DNA from: Anabaena sphaerica FACHB-251
GTDB lineage: Bacteria; Cyanobacteriota; Cyanobacteriia; Cyanobacteriales; Nostocaceae
DNA length: 64,000 nt
Assembly: GCF_014696825.1 (NCBI RefSeq)
Contig: NZ_JACJQU010000006.1
Span: 88,542 to 152,541, forward strand
Direction of reading: 5' to 3'
Part shown: one piece after another, positions 36,410 through 45,697 of the stretch
How positions within the stretch are numbered: position 1 is the first letter of the stretch
How the letters are laid out: every line of letters starts with the position of its first letter
Position numbers and translations under genes: made by a program
The notes under the pieces: model-generated
Database searches by the model: none
What the model saw: the letters and a program-made list of their open reading frames with translations, nothing else
Told to the model about the DNA's origin: nothing

Positions 36410-39310
36410 CTATTCATGTTGAGTCCAAGCTTTAACGCCTTCAATTAAAATACCAGCAGGAGCAAATATCACCTTTACTGTTTCAATACCAACTGCTGTT
36501 GCAACTCTACGTAAACGTATTTTTAGATTTGGATAATTTTTTATCGCTTGTTCAATCACTTGTTTATCTTTAAGTACAGGATAATTATCAACGGCTTGAT
36601 TAACAATTAACTCAGCTTCGATTGGTGTTGGTTTATTTTGTTCTATTTGTTCAAGCAATTTTTGAATTACTGTTTCTACTTCAGCAATATTTTGTGCTGA
36701 TGGATAATTGTTTTGAGTACCAATGCTATCGCCTTCAACATTTCCTGCAACACTGCTACCAGTAATAGGTGCGTGAAAATTCATTGATACTTTAGGTTGT
36801 TCTGACATAGTTTTGATATTTTGAGCGAGTGTGTTTATAGAATTAGTTAACTGATTAGTTAATGGATCAGTATTATTCTCCTTTTCAGGTGGCGGAGAAG
36901 TTGCGATTATATAATTATAATACTTACAACGCCCTTGAATTGCTAATATTACTTCAAGGATGCCGGAGAAACTATTTTCAAACTTTAATAGCATCTCCGA
37001 TAGGTCAGGTAGCAATTCAGGAATAGCACTTGTAGCTAATACAGATGCAGCACATCCTGCAACGTCACCATTTTCATCATTTATAGCTTTTAAGAGGCAG
37101 GTAAATATAATTTCATTGTGATTGTGGCTTGCAATTTTACCTAACCAATGCACACTATCAAATCGTACTCTCCAATATTCGCTTTCTAGAGCTTTTAAAA
37201 GAGCATTGATAGCTTCTTCATTGCCAAGTTTACCCAATAAATAGACCGCAACTTTACGAATGTCTGGGTCTTCATTTTCCAAATTTTGACACAATTCAAA
37301 GACTGTTGGCTCGTCACACATTTTATCTATTTGAAAAGAATATGGAGAACTGTAGCCTAACCGTCCTAGCAATCTTTTTTTGGGAGGAGATAAAATTGAA
37401 CAATAAAATTCAGGTAAACTTTTAATAGCAACAATAACCGACTTGTTGATTTGAAAACCTTTATTTTCTAAATATTGAATGAGTTCGGAAATATTATTTT
37501 TACCGCAAATATGTCCCAGCATTTGTATAGCTAAACCATGAGCCGGATCTTGTCTAGCTAGAGCTTCTATTAAATCTGGAATAGCCGCTTCACGAAGCAT
37601 ATTTCCCAGACGGTGAATAGCTTCCCACGAAATGAGCCAATCCTGATTTTTTAACGCTTGTTTAACCGAGGGTATTATTGCTTCAGTTCCTATGTTATCT
37701 AAACTATCCCAGGCATCAAAACGAATGTAAGAATTTTCATCTTCTAAAGCTTTACTCAAAAAAGTAATAGTTGCTTCACTACCAATTTTACCTAGTGCTT
37801 GGTTAGCAAAATAACGAATACCATCATCTTTATTTTCTAAAGATTTAGATAGAATGGAAATTGCATAATTTGAGCGGGTTATACCTAGTAACCAAAGTTT
37901 TAATCTTTGATGAATCTCTGTTCGTTCAGCAATCAGACCAACAGTTTCTTCCTGAACTTTTGTTTTCACTGATCCTGCCAACTTTGCTCCTAAATTTAAA
38001 TCTACATTTAAAGCTAAACTCACTATTTCGACTGCCTTCTTTTGTGTTACTTCAGGCAATGCCAACATTAATGATAAAGGTTCTGTCCACTTCAAATAAT
38101 TCAGATAATAATATTTCAACTGCTCAGGACTAATTTGGTCAAGTCGTTGCAGCAGACTTTCTGCGGCGTAATATTCCTGAAGTAATTGATGACAAAATTC
38201 AATTTCGTCATTTTGAGGATTGCGTTGAATTAAGTGGTGCTTTAGCAAATCTTTTAGACAAATCTTCGCTAAACTTGCTGGTAACTCGTCCTTACCTTGT
38301 AGAAATTCTCCAAAATTTTTTTCTGCTTCTTTTTCAGAAATACTCAAACGAAAATCTGTAGGTTTATCAGCTTGCATCATTTCAAAAGCCAGATGTGCCA
38401 ATAAACCAGACCACCAGCGACGGGACTTTTCGGTAACTGGGACATCATCTTTAGACTTACGTTCATACAACTGGGTAAACTCCCGCAATGCCGCTCCGCT
38501 ACTTAAAGGTACATCTTGCGTTTTCTGAAATATGAAATAGAGCATCCACATTACTAGCGGCGTTTGTCCCAACTCCCGCAAGCGATCGCGTAATTGTTGT
38601 AAAATTTCTCTAGTCTGCCCTGGCATACAATCATCAATAAATCTCTGCACCTCAATATCGGAGAGGGGTTGCATTTCTAATTTCTTTCTAATCCCTAAAT
38701 CATCACCACCATCTCTTGTGGTGAATATCATCGGTGTATGAGAGTTATCCCGACAGAAAAGTTTGATATTTGTCCGAGCATTATCGTCAGGTAATTCATT
38801 AATGCCATCCATTAACAACAAAAATTGCCCCTCGAATAATAAATCTTCTAATGTAGAAATATCCAAACGTAACTTGTGTCGTTTCAGAAAAGCTTGCACT
38901 AAATCCAGGACTGAAGTTTTGTAATAATCTTTGTAATATCGCAACTCCACCAACACCGGAATCTGGCTTTGCTGATTTTGAAGTGCTTCTTTAGCTGATT
39001 CCACCAACAACCGCGCTAAAGTCGTCGATTTACCCGCACCTGGACGACCTATCAACAACACAGATTCGTTGGCAGCATACTTACGCAATCCCTCCAAAAC
39101 TGAGAGACGTTCTGTTTTTTCAGAAATTTCATTTTGTCGTTGTTTTGGCTCAATTATCTGCGCCATCAAGCCAAAATCAAACAGTGAGGATAATTCTTCC
39201 CCATCAGCTTTTTGTAAAGCTACGGTATTTGTTAGTTTATCTACTAGGCTCCACCACTGTTGATACTTCCTGCAAATAGATTCCAGATATCTTTGAAAAT
39301 CAATGCCCAT
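36410..39310 (-). CDS. NACHT-HEAT repeat STAND protein (966 aa)
   Basis: N-terminal part (about 1-80), NACHT NTPase with P-loop VLLIGRPGAGKSTTLARLL, Walker B QFLLLMDGINELP and sensor TTRDGGDDLG (about 90-380), then a HEAT-like helical repeat region with repeating HRLGNM and ALGKIGSEA units (about 460-760). A C-terminal tail has SMNFHAPITGSSVAGNVEGD-type sequence followed by a helical domain (PTPIEAELIVNQAVDNYP). This architecture fits bacterial NLR-like antiphage ATPases: the repeats would sense and the N terminus act. No separate effector gene is adjacent. Confidence 0.8.
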   Translation of the reverse strand: MGIDFQRYLESICRKYQQWWSLVDKLTNTVALQKADGEELSSLFDFGLMAQIIEPKQRQNEISEKTERLSVLEGLRKYAANESVLLIGRPGAGKSTTLARLLVESAKEALQNQQSQIPVLVELRYYKDYYKTSVLDLVQAFLKRHKLRLDISTLEDLLFEGQFLLLMDGINELPDDNARTNIKLFCRDNSHTPMIFTTRDGGDDLGIRKKLEMQPLSDIEVQRFIDDCMPGQTREILQQLRDRLRELGQTPLVMWMLYFIFQKTQDVPLSSGAALREFTQLYERKSKDDVPVTEKSRRWWSGLLAHLAFEMMQADKPTDFRLSISEKEAEKNFGEFLQGKDELPASLAKICLKDLLKHHLIQRNPQNDEIEFCHQLLQEYYAAESLLQRLDQISPEQLKYYYLNYLKWTEPLSLMLALPEVTQKKAVEIVSLALNVDLNLGAKLAGSVKTKVQEETVGLIAERTEIHQRLKLWLLGITRSNYAISILSKSLENKDDGIRYFANQALGKIGSEATITFLSKALEDENSYIRFDAWDSLDNIGTEAIIPSVKQALKNQDWLISWEAIHRLGNMLREAAIPDLIEALARQDPAHGLAIQMLGHICGKNNISELIQYLENKGFQINKSVIVAIKSLPEFYCSILSPPKKRLLGRLGYSSPYSFQIDKMCDEPTVFELCQNLENEDPDIRKVAVYLLGKLGNEEAINALLKALESEYWRVRFDSVHWLGKIASHNHNEIIFTCLLKAINDENGDVAGCAASVLATSAIPELLPDLSEMLLKFENSFSGILEVILAIQGRCKYYNYIIATSPPPEKENNTDPLTNQLTNSINTLAQNIKTMSEQPKVSMNFHAPITGSSVAGNVEGDSIGTQNNYPSAQNIAEVETVIQKLLEQIEQNKPTPIEAELIVNQAVDNYPVLKDKQVIEQAIKNYPNLKIRLRRVATAVGIETVKVIFAPAGILIEGVKAWTQHE

Positions 39311-39488
39311 ACATCAACGAGAGAAAGGTAGGCGCTGTTTTCTATGTTACTCGATAAAATAAGCTGTTCCGCATTTAAACTGTATAACTTAAACAAGTCT
39401 AACTCTTGTGGGGTGGGCATCCCTGCCCGCCCTCATCTTTAAATTAGATGAGTTTTAGCTTAACTGTTGATTCACCCATAATAAACAA

Positions 39489-39523
39489 AATCCACCCACA
39501 CATCAAAGTGTAAGTGGACTTGT
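39489..39523 (-). terminator. Likely tmRNA terminator
   Basis: On the minus strand, CCACTTACAC, loop TTTGA, TGTGTGGGTGG followed by a T-rich run (ATTTTGTTTATT). It lies 14-50 bases beyond the tmRNA 3' end. Confidence 0.6.
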
Positions 39524-39536
39524 TAATCATTTAAAA

Positions 39537-39924
39537 TGGAGCTTATGGGAGTTGAACCCATGTCCAAATTGGGTATTAACCCACCGCTCATTCACAGGTT
39601 TAGCCTTTCTGACCCTCAAGGCGGGAATCGTTCATTATCCCGAACGTAGGATGCTCTGATTTAATCTTAGTCAGCAAGCCAACCAGAGAACGCTTACTGA
39701 AGCATCCGTTGGGGTTAGGTCTTTAATCCTTAACGGAGTCAAATTAAAGACGCTCGAACCTAAAAGAGGTTTCTTAGGCAGCTACTAGAGCTTCCCGACG
39801 AGCAAATTTTACGATATTGTTCGCATTTACTTTTTTTTCGAGTCTTTGATTTCCGAGAGGAGACTCGCTCTCGACCTGAATCACAGAGAAGCTTTCGCCA
39901 ACCTGTCGAAACCGTTAAAGCCCC
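39537..39924 (-). ncRNA. ssrA: tmRNA (ssrA), one-piece
   Basis: The minus strand starts GGGGCTTTAACGGTTTCGAC at 39924 and ends ...AAGCTCCA at 39537. GGGGCUU pairs with AAGCUCC to form the acceptor stem, and GTTCAACTCCC forms the T arm. The tag frame (39824-39774) encodes ANNIVKFARREALVAA and a stop. CCA is not encoded. tmRNA rescues stalled ribosomes and tags proteins for degradation. Both tRNA-like halves flank the tag in one piece, the order expected in Nostocales rather than the split form of some picocyanobacteria. Confidence 0.95.
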
Positions 39925-39992
39925 ATGCGCTTTATATTTTTATTATAGTATACCGTTTTGGAAATGTGTTGCCTAACAGAAAAAATTTTATT

Positions 39993-40105
39993 GTTATTGG
40001 TCATTGGTCATTAGTCATTAGTCATTAGTCATTGGTCATTAGTCATTAGTCATTAGTCATTGGTCATTGGTCATTAGTCATTAGTCATTAGTCATTAGTC
40101 ATTGG
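39993..40105. repeat. Heptamer tandem repeat, about 16 copies
   Basis: Runs of TCATTAG/TCATTGG arranged with a strict 7-base period. This is a typical STRR array located between ssrA and the NYN gene. Confidence 0.9.
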
Positions 40106-40153
40106 TAAAATTCTTACCAAGTCCCCAGTCTCCAGTCCCCAGTCTCCAGTCCC

Positions 40154-41809
40154 CTAAGATGGCGATACCTTGTATTTATTGCCTTTTTGCTGGATCTGTA
40201 AGGAAGTGCAAGATTGCAAGAATTTGACGAAACTACCACTAATCTGTAAATCTTTCATCTGCTTAGTGATGGGTTTACCATATTTTTGATTAAATTTAAT
40301 ACCTAAAATCCCAATATCAACATAGCTGTTGTGAGATTCTTGTGTTAACTCTATCAGAATCATCTTTAGTGCTTGTTCTAAATCAGAGAGGGAATTAATA
40401 TCAGAGAATGAAACAGAGGGCTGGATGCGAGAATCTATTTTACTTACTTCCCATTTATTATCTTTGAGTTGAATTTGGAAATAACTACAAGACTGCAAAA
40501 ACTTTACGAACGTACCACCTATCTGTAATTCTTTCAGTTGCTCAGTAATAGGTTTACCATATTTTTGCTTAAATTTACTGGCTAAAACGGTAATATCAAA
40601 ATTACTATGCTTGGATTCTTTGATTAATTCTTCCAGAATTTTCTTTAGGGCTGCTTCTAATTCTAGTTGGGAAGTAATAGTAGATAATGACTTAGATGTG
40701 ATGCTGTTGAGTGTTTCAGATTTGTTACTATCTTTTTGCTGAACTAGACCATGTTCAAAAAGCGTTATGTATAATTCCCCAACATCATCAATTTGATGAA
40801 TTACAAAATCTGCCGGATAGTTAATAAATATATCCCTAGCCCTTTTACCGGGTAAATATTTGGCAACAATATGGCTTATATTCAACTCATATTTAATTTT
40901 ATATAATTTAGAAAGTTGAGAAAGTTTAATCCAATAAGTATCAGTCAGCTTCTGCTGTTCTTTAATTAAATTTTTGACTTGCAGAACAAATTGCTCAAGG
41001 GTTGGTATTTCTGGTAATGGTTTAACGCTATGGATGGTATTTTTACCTGTAGAGTTATTGAAAATATTAATGTTTTCTCCATGCTGGCTGACTTGATATA
41101 CTGTTAACCCATGCTGCTGTAAATTGTTGCATAAATTAGTCATTACCTTATCTGATGAGCAAACAAAAACTTCTTTAGCATTGGGATAAAGTTCATGAAT
41201 TGATGCACCGAAAGCAATCATTTTTCCGTCAGCATTATCCCTACCTGCGGGAACATGAATTAAATCATAGCCACGTTCATGTAATTCTATATCTAACTTG
41301 CCCCGGTTACTCCAATTAGCAAAGGCAATTTTTACTTGAATCGGACATTTACAAATGGTTGCTAAAAATTTTTCTGTGTTGATGTTAAGTTGTAAATTTT
41401 CAGCATCTAAAAGTAAAACAGCAATTCCTACTGGCACTAAAGGGGGAATCAATGCCGGATTTAATGAACTATTTAACTCAGATATCACAGGATTGTGTTG
41501 GCGAATTTCGGCAATTAATTCGGCTAAGATTGGTAAATTTAAAGCTTCGGGAACTAGAATTGCTTTCAGGTATAATTGCAGCTTTTTTACTAGGTCTTCC
41601 CAAGTTCGAGTTTGACTGAGTAATGCTGTAAATTTAGCACTCAAAGCAGATTGATTAGATATGTGTTGCCACTGGACTTTCCTGTACTTTTCCAGCAATA
41701 ATTCTGGCTGCTGTTGTTGAATAGTAATGATGGCTTGGCAGACCTGAGAGGCTATTTTATTTAACAGGGCAGAATCATAGGTAGTCAGCGATCGCTCATG
41801 ATTTGACAT
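40154..41809 (-). CDS. NYN (PIN-like) domain protein with tandem LOTUS-like repeats
   Basis: 551 residues. A central NYN/PIN-like domain (about 130-250) has VLLLDAENLQL, VKIAFANWS, AGRDNADGKM and VFVCSSDKVMTNL with the acidic residues expected of a metal-dependent RNase fold. After a linker, two related C-terminal units (about 375-445 and 465-540) share ILEELIKESKHSNFDIT / KFKQKYGKPITEQLKELQI and FVKFLQSCS; this winged-helix pattern fits OST-HTH/LOTUS domains, which bind RNA, so the protein is likely an RNA-processing enzyme. A third, weaker unit (270-350) may exist. Targets unknown. Confidence 0.85.
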   Translation of the reverse strand: MSNHERSLTTYDSALLNKIASQVCQAIITIQQQQPELLLEKYRKVQWQHISNQSALSAKFTALLSQTRTWEDLVKKLQLYLKAILVPEALNLPILAELIAEIRQHNPVISELNSSLNPALIPPLVPVGIAVLLLDAENLQLNINTEKFLATICKCPIQVKIAFANWSNRGKLDIELHERGYDLIHVPAGRDNADGKMIAFGASIHELYPNAKEVFVCSSDKVMTNLCNNLQQHGLTVYQVSQHGENINIFNNSTGKNTIHSVKPLPEIPTLEQFVLQVKNLIKEQQKLTDTYWIKLSQLSKLYKIKYELNISHIVAKYLPGKRARDIFINYPADFVIHQIDDVGELYITLFEHGLVQQKDSNKSETLNSITSKSLSTITSQLELEAALKKILEELIKESKHSNFDITVLASKFKQKYGKPITEQLKELQIGGTFVKFLQSCSYFQIQLKDNKWEVSKIDSRIQPSVSFSDINSLSDLEQALKMILIELTQESHNSYVDIGILGIKFNQKYGKPITKQMKDLQISGSFVKFLQSCTSLQIQQKGNKYKVSPS

Positions 41810-41929
41810 AAGTTACACAGTACAGTAAAGCATCCTGGCGGAAAATCTTGTTCAAGATCCTAATTTAATTTATACCAATTTGGGATTTTAGATTGGGGAA
41901 CATCTATCTAGACGTATAAAAGTGCTAAT

Positions 41930-42238
41930 CTAGTGTTGAGGAAATTTCCGTACTTGATATTCACTCGCTTCTGACATTTCATAGGAAAAGCCCAGATATT
42001 GGTCAAATTTTTGAGCGATCGCCTCTAGTTCCGTTTCCGAGATAGCTTTCCACTGTTCCCGATTTTGCCAATGCACCACAATCACGACTTCTGTGAGATC
42101 ATCAGGACTAATCCAAACTTCCTTACCTAAAAACCCTGGATACTTAGATAACACAGTAGTCCAGATTTCCTCATCCTTCTGGATAAATGTTTCTCGCAGT
42201 TCCGCAGGCATTTTAAACTTAAGAAACTCAATAATCAT
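41930..42238 (-). CDS. TIGR03792 family protein (102 aa)
   Basis: MIIEFLKFKMPAELRETFIQ, then YPGFLGKEVWI, HWQNREQWKAISETEL, typical of the TIGR03792 family, a cyanobacterial ABM-like ferredoxin-fold protein of unknown function. Full length. Its gene is divergent from the VOC family gene at 42330, with the two starts 91 bases apart, so they may share a regulatory region. Confidence 0.85.
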   Translation of the reverse strand: MIIEFLKFKMPAELRETFIQKDEEIWTTVLSKYPGFLGKEVWISPDDLTEVVIVVHWQNREQWKAISETELEAIAQKFDQYLGFSYEMSEASEYQVRKFPQH

Positions 42239-42329
42239 GTTTTTTGACTCTAGTTATATAACAGGTAACAGGTGAAAGGGGACAGGGGACAGGTGAGAGG
42301 TAACAGTTGACACCCAAATTGATTTTGCC

Positions 42330-43361
42330 ATGACTCAAGGAACAATGACTGCAATTGAAGGTATCTATGAAGTGTGTATTGGCGTTCCAGAGCCGATTTT
42401 AGCAATTCAATATTGGCAACAGTTTGGCTATCGCATCGGGGAAGTCGGAGAATTAACCCCAGAGTCAGCGTATCAATTATATGGGGTAAATTCCCCTTTA
42501 AAAGCAATTCGTCTTTATCACCAAGATGCAGATCATGGTTTAATCAGATTGATGATTTGGCAAAATCCCACAAATCAAGGTTTGGGTATCAGTTCAATGA
42601 AAGTTAAGGGTAATCGCTGGACTACAGCTTTAACTGCTGATTTGTTAGGGATTTTAAACCACGCCGAAAATGCCAAAGGCGCTGGTGAGATAATCAGATA
42701 TACTTACCCTTATTGGGAAGTAATTTATCAAAAAGAACGCAAAAGCCGTCCCTTTGTTGATCCTGCGGTGGGAGTCAGAGAAATGCTACTGCTGCAACCC
42801 TTGATGCGACAGGTGTTATTTCAACGCTTTGGTTATGTTATGCCCCATTATGGCAAAATCAATCACAATGCAGCTTTTAGCACCAGCCAGTTTACCCATC
42901 TGGGGTTAGTTGTTCAAGACGACAGCAAAGACAGCTTGCGGTTTTATGAAGAGGTGTTAGGTTTGTTGCGTGTGCGGGATGATGTGGAAACCAGCTATGA
43001 GTCTTCTTTTGCAGGTCGAGACTTTTTTGACCTCCAACCAGGGGAAAAATTTATCGTCACTGCTTTTGATGATCCTCGTTCCTCTGGGACTGACTTAATG
43101 GCAGCACGCAGCGGTAGACTTTATATTGTCCGCTTTCCAGAGCATATCCCATTAGAATCACGGTTTACATTTGCCCAACCCGGAAGTTTAGGAATGTGCC
43201 TTTACACTTACCGCGTGCAGGGAATACACAATTATTTTGACCGCATTCGGGCAAGTAATGTACAGAAATTTACTAATATTGTAAATAATGAATTTGGGGA
43301 AATAAGTTTTTCTTTTGTTGCCCCAGATGGGTATTTCTGGACTTTAGTAGAAAAAAGTTAA
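42330..43361 (+). CDS. VOC (glyoxalase/bleomycin resistance) superfamily protein
   Basis: 343 residues with two vicinal-oxygen-chelate halves. The first half (about 10-100) begins EGIYEVCIGVPEPILAIQYWQ; the second, HLGLVVQDDSKDSLRFYEEVLGLLRV ... FVAPDGYFWTLVEKS, is a complete VOC module. The two-module length fits dioxygenase-like VOC proteins. Metal ligands may be present (HLGLVV His) but a specific reaction cannot be assigned. A second ATG five codons in is possible. Followed by a DUF1838 gene on the same strand. Confidence 0.75.
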   Translation: MTQGTMTAIEGIYEVCIGVPEPILAIQYWQQFGYRIGEVGELTPESAYQLYGVNSPLKAIRLYHQDADHGLIRLMIWQNPTNQGLGISSMKVKGNRWTTALTADLLGILNHAENAKGAGEIIRYTYPYWEVIYQKERKSRPFVDPAVGVREMLLLQPLMRQVLFQRFGYVMPHYGKINHNAAFSTSQFTHLGLVVQDDSKDSLRFYEEVLGLLRVRDDVETSYESSFAGRDFFDLQPGEKFIVTAFDDPRSSGTDLMAARSGRLYIVRFPEHIPLESRFTFAQPGSLGMCLYTYRVQGIHNYFDRIRASNVQKFTNIVNNEFGEISFSFVAPDGYFWTLVEKS

Positions 43362-43497
43362 TGTCAGGAGTCAGAAGAAGCAGGGGGGCGGGATGCAGGG
43401 TGCAGGGGAGAAGAGTGATCCCCCTTGCTCCCTGCTCCTTGTCCTCTTCCCTGTTCCCTGTTCCCTACTATAAAAATCAGGAGAAAAAATACAATAT

Positions 43498-44313
43498 ATG
43501 GTAGCCCACATCCAAGAAATTGATGCCCAACAATGGGTAAAAACTCGTTCTTCCCTCGATGCTAATGAATCTACTTTTCTGGTTTGGACTGGTAAGATTT
43601 ATAGCTTTGTCCCAGGGGAAAAGCGACAAATATTATTTAAAATCATCGGTATGAGCGTGAGCCGGTGTATCCTCACTGCTGAAGGTCGCTGGGATTTTAC
43701 TTCTAGAGAACTAACTTATTACCTGAACCCAGAAACAGATGAAATTTTGCGAAAATGGGAAAATCCTTGGACGGGTGAAACTGTCTCAGTGATGCACGTC
43801 GCTAACAGTCCGGTACAAGGTAAGTTTAAAGGTAAGCTGCCGGTGGAAGTGGAAGGTGAAAATACTACCTTTGTATTTGATCTGTTTCCCCATTATCCCA
43901 ACCCTTTGGCAGAAGATCCCAAGTTTGCGCCATATTGTCCATCTCGCATTTATCAAGCAGCTGAGTTGTTTAAAATCACCGTCAAGAGTGCAGATTTGCT
44001 GAACTCGGAACTCAATTCTGTAACGGAACTAAAATTAAGTTGGGATAGAATTGGTCAATGGTTGCCTTGGATGAAGATGGGAGAATACCCTGGTTATCTG
44101 ATCTATAGTGCTACTGGTAGCAAGGTTGGCGGTTTTACGGAGTTACCCCCACTGCTACAAACTGAAATTAATAACCGTGTTCCTTTGTATAAGCAAGCGC
44201 CAACTGCTTTTCTGGATGGGGAAGATATGACTTCTTGGTTATATTTCCAAAAGAATTTTCCGGCTTATGAAGCTGGGGAAGTTTTTCCTTTACCAGCACC
44301 GGAGGAAGGTTAG
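43498..44313 (+). CDS. DUF1838 family protein
   Basis: 271 residues. FLVWTGKIYSFVPGEKRQILFKIIGMSVSR and DPKFAPYCPSRIYQAAELFKIT with DRIGQWLPWMKMG match DUF1838, a family found in cyanobacteria and proteobacteria with no assigned function, often near oxidoreductases. A possible ribosome site AGGAG lies 15 bases upstream. Probably cotranscribed with the VOC gene (136-base gap, which contains low-complexity CCCTGTTCC runs). Confidence 0.8.
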   Translation: MVAHIQEIDAQQWVKTRSSLDANESTFLVWTGKIYSFVPGEKRQILFKIIGMSVSRCILTAEGRWDFTSRELTYYLNPETDEILRKWENPWTGETVSVMHVANSPVQGKFKGKLPVEVEGENTTFVFDLFPHYPNPLAEDPKFAPYCPSRIYQAAELFKITVKSADLLNSELNSVTELKLSWDRIGQWLPWMKMGEYPGYLIYSATGSKVGGFTELPPLLQTEINNRVPLYKQAPTAFLDGEDMTSWLYFQKNFPAYEAGEVFPLPAPEEG

Positions 44314-44344
44314 TTAGAAGGCAGGAGGCAGGAGGCAGGAGGAA

Positions 44345-44640
44345 ATATTATTGTTTAATCAGCTTTTTAACCTCTTGTGATGATGCCGTTGTGTACTGCT
44401 TTTTTGGCTAAAATGCGCGAGGGGGTGGGTGTAAATTTTCAGGTGATGGAAAAAATGCTTGAATCTCTCTCTACAGAATGGTTTGCAGGTATTTTTGTGG
44501 TTGACACCCTCGCGCACCTTACACCGTCTAGGTTTCAGCGTTTTTCGCTCTTGACACGATTCCTGAAATGGACTATGATGATATCGCTCGCGCAATCGAA
44601 CCTTGAAAACTACATATATATAGGCTTTCAGACTCCCGCA
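44345..44640 (+). promoter_or_regulatory. CRISPR leader
   Basis: About 300 bases directly before the first intact repeat, with AT-rich runs and the segment CTTGAAAACTACATATATA near 44610 that is typical of cyanobacterial CRISPR leaders. A 96-codon open frame (44377-44667) crosses into the first repeat and has no ribosome site, so it is not called as a gene. Confidence 0.55.
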
Positions 44641-45254
44641 GTTGCAACATTAAATAATCCCTATTAGGGATTGAAACCATTAAAAACCTCTGGTAAGCAA
44701 TTTAAATGCAGATATCAGGTTGCAACATTAAATAATCCCTATTAGGGATTGAAACTCAATAACTATGAGCAAATAAAAATTGCTCATAGTTGCAACATTA
44801 AATAATCCCTATTAGGGATTGAAACCTTTCTTCTGGAGAATAATTGATGATTGTTTACCAGTTGCAACATTAAATAATCCCTATTAGGGATTGAAACAGG
44901 AGTCGAGCCGGTGGCGATCGCCCAAGTTGCAAGTTGCAACATTAAATAATCCCTATTAGGGATTGAAACGTCTTTATATCAAATATATTGATGTAAAAAA
45001 GCACGGTTGCAACATTAAATAATCCCTATTAGGGATTGAAACAATAAATTCTCATGCCTCAGCCCCTCAAAAATTTTGTTGCAACATTAAATAATCCCTA
45101 TTAGGGATTGAAACCGCTCGATTTTGGATGGTAGAGAAGCGGATAAAGTTGCAACATTAAATAATCCCTATTAGGGATTGAAACAGAGAAAAACGTCAAT
45201 CCCTAATGGAGCGCGTCAAACGTGGCAGTTGCAACATTAAATAATCCCTATTAG
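44641..45254 (+). CRISPR. CRISPR array, 8 full repeats plus truncated ninth
   Basis: Repeat of 37 bases starting GTTGCAACATTAAATAATCC and ending ATTAGGGATTGAAAC. Eight copies are identical (starts 44641, 44719, 44789, 44861, 44933, 45006, 45078, 45148). The ninth (45228-45254) lacks its last 10 bases and runs into a palindromic repeat. Spacer lengths are 41, 33, 35, 35, 36, 35, 33 and 43. The ATTGAAAC end and the decayed distal repeat place the leader on the left, so transcription runs to the right. No cas gene is in the window, so type cannot be assigned. Confidence 0.97.
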
Positions 45255-45697
45255 AACCCAACATTTACAAGGGTTTGTTGGGTTTCACTTTGTTCAACCC
45301 AACCTACAAAAATCCTTAACCGAACAGTATTGGGACAGGACTTACGCAAAATTTCTCTGAAACCCTCTTTCCTTCGTATCCTTGGTTCCTATGCCTTCGG
45401 CACGCTTCGCGAACGTAGTTCATTCTTTCGCAAGTTCTAACAAATTAAATGCACAACAGCTTAATATTGGGCGAAATTTTACAATACAAAAGAGCGATCG
45501 CTAAAATTCCCCTAAGAGGTTGTTTGAAAAGTATTAGATGAAACCAATAATCTTCAGCAACTTAACCCCCCTTCCCCCCTTCCCTACGAGGGAATGAGGG
45601 TTTCAAAGCCTCTCCCCGCGTCGGGGAGAGGTTTGGAGAGGGGTTTATTTATACATTCAAAACTTTTAAAACATCCCCTAATAAAAATAGTTAACCT
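45255..45697. other. Repeat-filled stretch after the CRISPR array
   Basis: Palindrome AACCCAACATTTACAAGG ... TTGTTGGGTT directly follows the broken repeat. A lone AGGACTTACGCAAA end of element B lies at 45337, and MITE-like element A copy 2 at 45515-45678. No gene. Confidence 0.55.
45515..45678. repeat. MITE-like element A, copy 2
   Basis: About 164 bases with ends AGAGGTTGTTTGAAAAGT and ACTTTTAAAACATCCCC, nearly identical to copies at 7899 and 57496; flanked by TA dinucleotides on both sides. Confidence 0.85.

Noticed and set aside
44377-44667. 96-codon open frame before the CRISPR array
   Set aside because: No ribosome site; it covers the leader and runs into the first repeat.
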